Positions 57,890-64,000 of a DNA stretch of 64,000 nt are shown piece after piece; position 1 is the first letter of the stretch; every line of letters starts with the position of its first letter. The stretch is from Oceanobacillus zhaokaii (lineage in GTDB: Bacteria > Bacillota > Bacilli > Bacillales > Amphibacillaceae): contig NZ_CP024848.1 of the NCBI RefSeq assembly GCF_003352005.1, positions 1,807,001-1,871,000 of the forward strand, written 5' to 3'. Below the pieces are notes generated by a model. It saw only the letters and a program-made list of their open reading frames with translations, did no database searches and had not been told where the DNA came from. Position numbers and translations under genes: made by a program.

Positions 57890-58936
57890 ATGACAGTAAA
57901 AACAACATATAATGTAGCAGTAGTCGGAGCAACAGGAGCCGTTGGGCAAAAAATATTGAAATTATTGGCGGAGAAGGAATTTCCAATAAATGAAATTAAA
58001 CTATTATCTTCAAAGAGATCGGCAGGAAAAATCATATCTTTTAATAATAAAGATGTGACAATCGAGGAAGCGACGCCAGAAAGCTTTGAAGGAATTGACA
58101 TCGCACTATTTTCTGCTGGAGGTTCAGTTTCGAAAGAACTTGCACCAGAAGCAGTAAAACGCGGGGCAGTTGTAATCGATAATACAAGTGCATACCGAAT
58201 GGCAGAAGATGTACCGCTAGTTGTACCTGAAGTAAATAAAGAAGCAATTAAAGACCATAAAGGAATTATCGCAAATCCAAATTGCTCAACAATCCAAATG
58301 GTAACTGCGCTAAAACCAATTAAAGAGCAATTTGGTTTAAAACGTGTCATCGTATCAACATATCAGGCTGTTTCTGGAGCAGGCACCCAAGCAACAGTTG
58401 AATTGCAGAAACAGGCTAAACAGTATCTAAATAACCAAGAATTAGAAGCAAATATTCTACCGGTAAAAGGTGATGAAAAGCACTATCCGATTGCATTCAA
58501 TGCATTGCCACAAATCGACTTATTTGATGAAGAAGGCTATACATTTGAAGAAATGAAAATGATTAATGAGACAAAGAAAATATTGGATGATCAGAATTTA
58601 TCTGTTGCTGCTACATGTGTACGTCTTCCGTTTTTCACATCACATGCGGAAAGTGTCTATATTGAGGTAGAAAAAGCTGGCGTAACGGTTAAAGACCTTT
58701 GGAAAGAATTAGATTCAGCAGACGGCGTAATATTGGAAGATGATCCGGCTACACAAACTTATCCTACGCCATTAAGTGCTGCGAATAAAGAAGCAGTATT
58801 TGTCGGACGTGTTCGTAAAGATTTAGATAATGAAAATGGTTTCCATCTATGGGTTGTGTCAGATAATCTTCTTAAAGGCGCAGCACTAAACACAGTGCAA
58901 ATTGCACAATCGGTAATTAAAAATAATTGGCTGTAA
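57890..58936 (+). CDS. asd: Aspartate-semialdehyde dehydrogenase
   Basis: Reduces aspartyl phosphate to the semialdehyde for lysine, threonine and methionine. The 348 residues show VAVVGATGAVGQKIL, the active-site C132 in IIANPNCSTIQMV and the PVKGDEKHYPIAFNALPQID segment. GGAGGA precedes ATG. It is followed by dapG and dapA, giving the start of the diaminopimelate/dipicolinate route. Confidence 0.97.
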   Translation: MTVKTTYNVAVVGATGAVGQKILKLLAEKEFPINEIKLLSSKRSAGKIISFNNKDVTIEEATPESFEGIDIALFSAGGSVSKELAPEAVKRGAVVIDNTSAYRMAEDVPLVVPEVNKEAIKDHKGIIANPNCSTIQMVTALKPIKEQFGLKRVIVSTYQAVSGAGTQATVELQKQAKQYLNNQELEANILPVKGDEKHYPIAFNALPQIDLFDEEGYTFEEMKMINETKKILDDQNLSVAATCVRLPFFTSHAESVYIEVEKAGVTVKDLWKELDSADGVILEDDPATQTYPTPLSAANKEAVFVGRVRKDLDNENGFHLWVVSDNLLKGAALNTVQIAQSVIKNNWL

Positions 58937-59218
58937 CATTGATGCAAGTGTAAGTTGAACTAATGTCGTGAAGAAGATTTTCATTTAAAAATCTTCCAAC
59001 TTTGATGGCATTACAACTCAGGAAGAAAATTGTTCATCACTTGTGAGGCCACACTAGCTCTACTAAGTTGTGCTTCGTGTCCTTCTGGAGCGGCAGCCAA
59101 GGAAGCAAATCCCATTTAAAGTTAGTTTGCACTTTATTTACATTTAGCAACAAATTATCCAAAATGAGTCTAATTGTTCAAACATCCCCCATAAGGAAAT
59201 AATGATAGAGGTGTTACG
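58937..59218. other. asd-dapG spacer with degenerate repeat
   Basis: About 280 bases without a gene. It begins with the hairpin above. Around 59117-59141 the sequence GTTTGCACTTTATTTAC is close to the reverse complement of the AAAGTGC end that bounds the 52826-53214 segment, so it may be a decayed copy of that repeat. No riboswitch was recognised. Confidence 0.35.
58973..58996 (+). other. Hairpin after asd
   Basis: GAAGATTTT pairs perfectly with AAAATCTTC across CATTTA. No T-run follows, so termination would be weak. Confidence 0.4.
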
Positions 59219-60424
59219 ATGCAGCTACTAGTTCATAAATATGGTGGTACTTCCGTGCAATCTAAGGAAAACAGACAACATGTTATCAAACACATCAAAG
59301 ATGCATTAGTACAAGGATATAAGCTAGTTGTTGTTGTATCTGCACTGGGGAGGAAACCAGACCCATATGCAACAGATACATTACTCGGATTGGTTGATTT
59401 CCCCGCAAATCAGAACGCAAATCGTGAGCTGGATTTGTTAATGTCATGCGGTGAAATTATTTCTTCTGTTGTATTAACAAGTGAATTAATGAATCACCAG
59501 ATAAAAGCATCAGCACTAACTGGTGCACAAGCAGGAATCATTACTACAATGGATTTTAATTATGCAAGAATAAAAAAGGTAGAAACAAAAAGAATATTAC
59601 ATGAGCTACAGCAACATGATGTTGTTGTTGTTGCAGGTTTTCAAGGACAAACAGAATCAGGGGAAATTACTACAATTGGTCGTGGTGGCAGTGATACCAC
59701 TGCGGCAGCCCTTGGAGCTGCGTTATTTGCTGAGCAAATCGAAATATTTACAGATGTAAATGGTGTCATGACAGCAGACCCCAGGCTTGTAGAAAATGCA
59801 AGGCATCTAGAGTCTGTTTCGTATACCGAGATTTGTAATTTAGCTTATCAAGGTGCAAAGGTAGTACACCCAAGAGCAGTAGAAATTGCGATGCAGGCAA
59901 ATATTCCGATGCGTATAAGATCAACATATACAGACTTACCTGGAACCTACGTCACTTCAGCAACCAGTCATGAGATCGAAATTGCTGATCGCTTGATTAC
60001 TGGTATCGCTCATATATCATCGATATCACAAATTAAAGTACAAACAAAGGAAGCGGCATACAGGGTACAATCAGAAGTTTTTAAAGCAATGGCTGAAGCA
60101 GGAATATCCGTTGATTTTATCAACATGTCGCCAACAAGTGTTATCTATACGATCCCTGATTATCTTACCAATCAAGCGGTTTCTATTTTGGAATTATTAG
60201 GTTTTCATCCTGAAATTACGGAGAACTGTGCAAAGGTATCTGCAGTTGGTGCAGGTATGACTGGTCAACCTGGTGTTATTTCAAAAATCGTTCAAGCGCT
60301 AACTGACGCTGGTATTGAAATTTTGCAATCTGCGGATAGTTATACGACAATTTGGGTGCTTGTAGTGAAGGAAGATTTAAATAGAGCGGTGAATGCATTA
60401 CATGAAGTGTTTGAACTTAGTTGA
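59219..60424 (+). CDS. dapG: Aspartokinase I, DapG type
   Basis: Phosphorylates aspartate at the entry of the diaminopimelate branch. The 401 residues have the kinase start VHKYGGTSVQ, the GRGGSDTTAAALGAALFAEQIEIFTDVNGV segment and two C-terminal ACT domains (QIKVQTKE; KVSAVGAGMTGQPGV). GAGGTG precedes ATG. The stop codon abuts a short repeat element in reverse orientation. Confidence 0.96.
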   Translation: MQLLVHKYGGTSVQSKENRQHVIKHIKDALVQGYKLVVVVSALGRKPDPYATDTLLGLVDFPANQNANRELDLLMSCGEIISSVVLTSELMNHQIKASALTGAQAGIITTMDFNYARIKKVETKRILHELQQHDVVVVAGFQGQTESGEITTIGRGGSDTTAAALGAALFAEQIEIFTDVNGVMTADPRLVENARHLESVSYTEICNLAYQGAKVVHPRAVEIAMQANIPMRIRSTYTDLPGTYVTSATSHEIEIADRLITGIAHISSISQIKVQTKEAAYRVQSEVFKAMAEAGISVDFINMSPTSVIYTIPDYLTNQAVSILELLGFHPEITENCAKVSAVGAGMTGQPGVISKIVQALTDAGIEILQSADSYTTIWVLVVKEDLNRAVNALHEVFELS

Positions 60425-60476
60425 GAGGATGTTTAAAAAGTTCAGTTAAAATTTATCCTCCTTATTAACCACGCAC
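60424..60476 (-). repeat. Short (end-only) copy of the inverted-repeat element, reversed
   Basis: On the minus strand it reads GTGCGTGGTTAATAAGGAGG at the left, then ATAAATTTT, and ends ACTTTTTAAACATCCTCT. It matches the ends of the long copies with no RNA core. It begins at the last base of the dapG stop codon. Confidence 0.75.
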
Positions 60477-60530
60477 TAATTTTAAATTGTGAGGTAGGTA
60501 AGCCAATAAATATGAAAGGTTGGATATCTC

Positions 60531-61397
60531 ATGAATTTTGGCAGGCTTTTAACAGCTATGGTTACTCCATTTGCTCCAAATAATCAAGTTGATTTTGAAC
60601 AAACAACGAAGCTGATTGAATATCTCCTTGATAATGGAACTGAGGGATTGATTGTAGCGGGGACAACAGGGGAATCTCCTACTTTGACACACGAAGAAAA
60701 GGTTCAATTATTTAATCATGTTGTAAAAGTAGTGGGAAATCGTGTTCCTGTAATTGCTGGAACAGGTGGGAATAGTACTCAAGCTTCTATTGCTCTAACT
60801 AAAGAGGCTTCCGCATGTGGAGTTGACGGTATATTACTCGTTACTCCTTATTACAACAAACCAAATCAACGTGGTTTATATGAGCATTTTAAAACAATTG
60901 CCAATGAGACGACATTACCAATCATGCTTTATAATATCCCAGGTCGATCTGTCATCAATATGGATGCAGGAACCGTGATCCAGCTAAGCAAAATCGAGAA
61001 TATTGTATCATTAAAAGAAGCCGGATTAGATCTCGACCAAGTAGCGACTATTATTGAAAACACAGATGATAACTTTAGTGTGTATAGTGGGAATGATAGT
61101 ATGACATTACCAATGCTCGCAATAGGTGCAAATGGCATAGTTTCTGTATCTTCCCATATCATCGGAAATGAAATGAAAGAAATGATTGATTTATTTTTTC
61201 AAGGTAAAGTAAAAGAATCTGGAACATTGCATCGTACATTAGTTCCAGTTATGAATGGATTATTTAATTCACCGTCACCAACGCCAGTTAAGGCTGCATT
61301 AGAAATGAACGGTATTGCTGTTGGTAGTGTTCGTTTACCGTTAGTAGACCTGACTGAAAATGAGAAAGCAAAATTAAAATCGCTATTAATTCATTAA
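60531..61397 (+). CDS. dapA: 4-hydroxy-tetrahydrodipicolinate synthase
   Basis: Condenses pyruvate with aspartate semialdehyde. The 288 residues contain GTTGESPTLTHEEK, Y134 in LYNIPGRS and the Schiff-base lysine K162 in SLKEAG. A modest ribosome site (AAAGGTTGG) precedes ATG. It ends at a strong terminator. rnjB, expected next in B. subtilis order, is absent. Confidence 0.97.
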   Translation: MNFGRLLTAMVTPFAPNNQVDFEQTTKLIEYLLDNGTEGLIVAGTTGESPTLTHEEKVQLFNHVVKVVGNRVPVIAGTGGNSTQASIALTKEASACGVDGILLVTPYYNKPNQRGLYEHFKTIANETTLPIMLYNIPGRSVINMDAGTVIQLSKIENIVSLKEAGLDLDQVATIIENTDDNFSVYSGNDSMTLPMLAIGANGIVSVSSHIIGNEMKEMIDLFFQGKVKESGTLHRTLVPVMNGLFNSPSPTPVKAALEMNGIAVGSVRLPLVDLTENEKAKLKSLLIH

Positions 61398-61430
61398 AAA
61401 TATCGGCTTATGAGGCCGATATTTTTTTGT
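61398..61430 (+). terminator. Rho-independent terminator of dapA
   Basis: AATATCGGC pairs with GCCGATATT across TTATGAG, followed by seven T. It sits directly after the stop codon. Confidence 0.9.
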
Positions 61431-61494
61431 TCGCATGTATCCAATTAATTACGCTAATACTAAGCCTATATAATCAAAAGGAGTGTGCGTAAAT

Positions 61495-62211
61495 ATGGAT
61501 AAGGATTTAGAGAAAAAAGATGAACAGGCAAACGGATCCTCTTTAGTACAGAAAATACAAGCATTAGGGCAAACAACGGTCCCACAAGCGCCTGATTCCA
61601 ATATTCATGTTTTATCAATTATTGGTCAAGTAGAAGGTCATATGCAATTACCTCCACAAAATAAAACAACGAAGTATGAACATCTGCTCCCACAATTAAT
61701 CGCCATTGAACAAAATCCTAAAATTGAAGGATTGATCATCCTGTTAAATACAGTAGGTGGAGATGTTGAAGCAGGACTGGCACTTTCTGAAATGATTGCC
61801 TCAATTTCTAAACCAACTGTTTCAATTGTATTAGGTGGTGGGCATTCGATTGGTGTCCCAATAGCGGTGGCAACAAATTATTCCTTTATTGTTCCAACTG
61901 CAACAATGACAATTCATCCAGTGCGTTTAACAGGACTCGTGATTGGCGTGCCACAGACTTTTGAATACTTGGACAAAATGCAAGAAAGGGTCGTTCGATT
62001 TGTAATTAACCATTCAAAAGTGAAAGAAGAAAAATTCAAGGATTTAATGTTCGCCAAAGGGAATTTAACTAGAGATATTGGTACAAATGTAATCGGCATT
62101 GAAGCAGTTGAATGTGGATTAATCGATGAAGTTGGTGGAGTAAAAGAAGCAATGCAGAAATTAAATGAATTGATTAATGGTACGAATATAGAAAACCAGG
62201 TGATACAATGA
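61495..62211 (+). CDS. tepA: ClpP-fold serine protease TepA
   Basis: Membrane-associated ClpP-like protease known in B. subtilis as translocation-enhancing protein. The 238 residues show the oxyanion region [17 protein letters not shown], the nucleophile S118 in [13 protein letters not shown] and H141 in [11 protein letters not shown] 61495 is used; the GTG at 61483 overlaps the AAAAGGAG site. It overlaps ylzJ by four bases. Confidence 0.93.
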   Translation: MDKDLEKKDEQANGSSLVQKIQALGQTTVPQAPDSNIHVLSIIGQVEGHMQLPPQNKTTKYEHLLPQLIAIEQNPKIEGLIILLNTVGGDVEAGLALSEMIASISKPTVSIVLGGGHSIGVPIAVATNYSFIVPTATMTIHPVRLTGLVIGVPQTFEYLDKMQERVVRFVINHSKVKEEKFKDLMFAKGNLTRDIGTNVIGIEAVECGLIDEVGGVKEAMQKLNELINGTNIENQVIQ

Positions 62212-62414
62212 TACTTTATACACCTTTAGCGATTACAGACATCTACCCAGATATATCCAATACATTTGAAAATCGAACATATATAGAATATGAGGGAAAA
62301 CTGATCGCGGTCGATAAAAATACTGATGGATCATACCAAATGATCCAGCTTTTATCAACAGATCCCCAAGATTTCTTAAATGATAATTACGCTCCTGGGA
62401 CGATAATAAAATAA
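62208..62414 (+). CDS. ylzJ: Small YlzJ-like protein
   Basis: A 68-residue protein of unknown function, conserved between tepA and spoIIIE in Bacilli. It begins [15 protein letters not shown] and has an acidic, beta-rich look ([15 protein letters not shown]). Translation is coupled to tepA by the ATGA overlap. Confidence 0.85.
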   Translation: MILYTPLAITDIYPDISNTFENRTYIEYEGKLIAVDKNTDGSYQMIQLLSTDPQDFLNDNYAPGTIIK

Positions 62415-62422
62415 CCAAAATA

Positions 62423-62431
62423 TGTTATAAT
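62423..62431 (+). promoter_or_regulatory. Extended -10 promoter before spoIIIE
   Basis: TGTTATAAT is a perfect extended -10 (TG at 62423-62424, TATAAT at 62426-62431). No good -35 is seen, as is common for extended -10 promoters. Confidence 0.5.
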
Positions 62432-62456
62432 AGGTTCGACTGTAAAAATAGGACAG

Positions 62457-62482
62457 ACCCTTGCCATGGTATTGGTAAGGGT
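62457..62482 (+). terminator. Hairpin in the spoIIIE leader
   Basis: ACCCTTGCC pairs with GGTAAGGGT (one G-U pair) with a T-containing tail. It lies downstream of the extended -10, so it may terminate ylzJ transcripts or attenuate spoIIIE. Confidence 0.5.
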
Positions 62483-62537
62483 TTACTATTTAAGTGATTA
62501 AGGATAGTTGGATAGAAGTAAGATAGAGGTGGTAGAA

Positions 62538-64000
62538 ATGGCAAAGAAACGGAGAAAACGAAGAAATAGTAAGCAATCAAAACTATTAAAATATGAATTG
62601 CTGGGGTTATTATTTATCTTTTTGGCTATATTTGGTAGTGGTGCAAGTGCGATTAGTGATGGTGCAATTCCAGGTGGACTTGAGCATTTATTTCGCTTCT
62701 TTTTAGGAATTTGGTATTTTATAGCGTCGGTAGTTTTATTAATTACGGGGGTCAGCTTACTTGTAAGGAGAAAATATCCTAACTTCTTAACAAAAAAGAT
62801 GGTTGGATTTTATTTTCTATTAGCAGGTATTCTGCTTATAACCCATATTCAAGCATTTGAAAGATTGCTAATTTTCCCTGGAGAGGTTTCAATTATCGGA
62901 ACGACTTGGGATAATTTCTTTCAATTCTTAAATGGACAGGGAACTTCCATGCAAACCGGTGGAGGGATGATTGCGGCAATCATTTTTGCATTCTGTAATT
63001 ATTTATTTTCGTTGGCAGGAGCAAAGATTGTCGCTGTTTTTTCAATGTTGATAGGATTAATCTTTATTACAAATCTATCAATCAGTGAGTTATTCGGTAA
63101 GATCTTTAAAAATGCAAAGGAATCTACTTTTAGTTTCTATGAAAAATGGAAAACGAGAAGAATGGACAAGAAGAACCAGAGAGAAGAAAGGATACTTCAA
63201 TCTGAGATTATGAACGATAAGAATACAGATGAAGAGCCGATAATGGATGATTTTCCAGAGGTTGCTTATTCAACACCAATGGCAGACGAGATAAAGATAG
63301 ACGAGGCAGAACAGAAACCTGAACCGGAGCTCGAAAGTGATCCGCCGATGCATATGGCAGAGACAGAGAATTTCGATTATATTTTGCCATCTGTTGATCT
63401 ATTAGAGGAGCCACTTCCAAGTGGTCAGCATCAAGAAAAGTCTGAAGTACAAGCAACGGTTAGAAAGCTGGAGCGTACCTTCAAGAGTTTTGCTGTTAAA
63501 GCAAGGATTACTAAAGTGCATGTCGGTCCAGCTGTTACAAAATATGAAGTTTCGCCTGAAGCAGGGGTAAAGGTTAGTAAAATTGTTGGGCTGCATGATG
63601 ACTTAGCACTTGCGCTTGCTGCAAAGGATTTAAGAATAGAAGCTCCAATTCCAGGTAAGTCAGCAGTTGGAATTGAAGTGCCGAATAAAGAGATTTCTAT
63701 GGTATCGCTCCGAGAGGTATTTGACAGTACATGGAATAATAAAGCTTCTAAACTATTAGTAGCGCTTGGACGAGACATTTCTGGCGACGCAGTATCTGCA
63801 GAGCTAAATAAAATGCCACATCTGCTAATTGCTGGTTCCACCGGTAGTGGGAAAAGTGTATGTGTTAATGGAATCATTACAACCATACTGATGAGAGCAA
63901 AGCCGCATGAAGTGAAAATGATGATGATTGATCCGAAAAAAGTAGAATTAAATGTATATAATGGCATTCCACATTTACTTGCTCCTGTAGTAACCGATCC
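62538..64000 (+). CDS. spoIIIE: DNA translocase SpoIIIE/FtsK family (partial at window end)
   Basis: Membrane-anchored DNA pump that moves chromosome into the forespore. ATG 62538 follows GAGGTGG. The visible 487 residues have four TM segments in the first 180 residues (about 22-40, 54-76, 90-104, 143-178), an acidic linker, the alpha domain with [25 protein letters not shown], and the beta domain with Walker A GSTGSGKS (433-440) and Walker [12 protein letters not shown]. The rest lies beyond the edge. Position after tepA-ylzJ supports spoIIIE rather than sftA. Confidence 0.95.
   Translation, partial: MAKKRRKRRNSKQSKLLKYELLGLLFIFLAIFGSGASAISDGAIPGGLEHLFRFFLGIWYFIASVVLLITGVSLLVRRKYPNFLTKKMVGFYFLLAGILLITHIQAFERLLIFPGEVSIIGTTWDNFFQFLNGQGTSMQTGGGMIAAIIFAFCNYLFSLAGAKIVAVFSMLIGLIFITNLSISELFGKIFKNAKESTFSFYEKWKTRRMDKKNQREERILQSEIMNDKNTDEEPIMDDFPEVAYSTPMADEIKIDEAEQKPEPELESDPPMHMAETENFDYILPSVDLLEEPLPSGQHQEKSEVQATVRKLERTFKSFAVKARITKVHVGPAVTKYEVSPEAGVKVSKIVGLHDDLALALAAKDLRIEAPIPGKSAVGIEVPNKEISMVSLREVFDSTWNNKASKLLVALGRDISGDAVSAELNKMPHLLIAGSTGSGKSVCVNGIITTILMRAKPHEVKMMMIDPKKVELNVYNGIPHLLAPVVTD

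Noticed and set aside
58937..59218. Lysine riboswitch before dapG
   Set aside because: The conserved L-box core was not recognised; the spacer looks like a hairpin plus decayed repeat.
63431..63967. 178-codon minus-strand frame in the spoIIIE region
   Set aside because: It is antisense to the clear SpoIIIE alpha/beta domain frame and has no plausible product.
1..64000. CRISPR arrays, tRNA/rRNA genes, transposases or prophage genes
   Set aside because: No regularly spaced repeats, no tRNA-like cloverleaf or rRNA sequence, and no transposase or phage reading frame was recognised; xerC is the housekeeping recombinase.

Overview
The window is an AT-rich stretch of a Bacillaceae-type (Firmicutes, endospore-forming, flagellated) chromosome. 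Essentially all genes are on the + strand, with strong Shine-Dalgarno sites and frequent GTG/TTG starts. Gene order follows the B. subtilis topA-to-spoIIIE segment closely. The AT-richness and the intergenic repeats suggest a halotolerant genus such as Oceanobacillus, Virgibacillus or Gracilibacillus, but that is only a guess from style.

Layout: (1) 1-4857, the end of topA, then xerC-hslV-hslU-codY. (2) 5287-31284, a long fla/che operon running from flgB to swrB, covering basal body, export gate, C-ring switch, chemotaxis adaptation and sigma-D. (3) 31466-42451, translation and envelope genes rpsB-tsf-pyrH-frr-uppS-cdsA-rseP-polC. (4) 43100-52754, the nusA-infB cluster (rimP, nusA, rnpM, ylxQ, infB, ylxP, rbfA, truB, ribF, rpsO, pnp). 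(5) 53337-64000, sporulation and lysine/dipicolinate genes (ylxY, mlpA, ymxH, dpaA, dpaB, asd, dapG, dapA, tepA, ylzJ) and the start of spoIIIE, cut by the window edge.

The genes form a growth/motility/sporulation hub. CodY, sigma-D, SwrB, SwrD and the CheB/C/D/W/Y set control motility. The asd-dapG-dapA enzymes make dihydrodipicolinate, which DpaAB turns into spore dipicolinate; a sigma-K-like promoter lies just upstream of dpaA.

The most unusual content is between genes. Four copies of one inverted-repeat-bounded element occur. Two long copies carry a structured RNA with twin GUCCU terminal loops, which fits the description of the Bacillaceae-1 RNA motif. Two short copies consist only of the two ends. 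Three of the four begin within a few bases of a stop codon. A second palindromic repeat family lies before rimP and before ylxY. Five genes expected from B. subtilis synteny (trmFO, cheA, dxr, proS, rnjB) are absent from their usual positions. Several leaders and spacers (swrD, rpsB, tsf, uppS, rimP-nusA) hold strong potential RNA structure.
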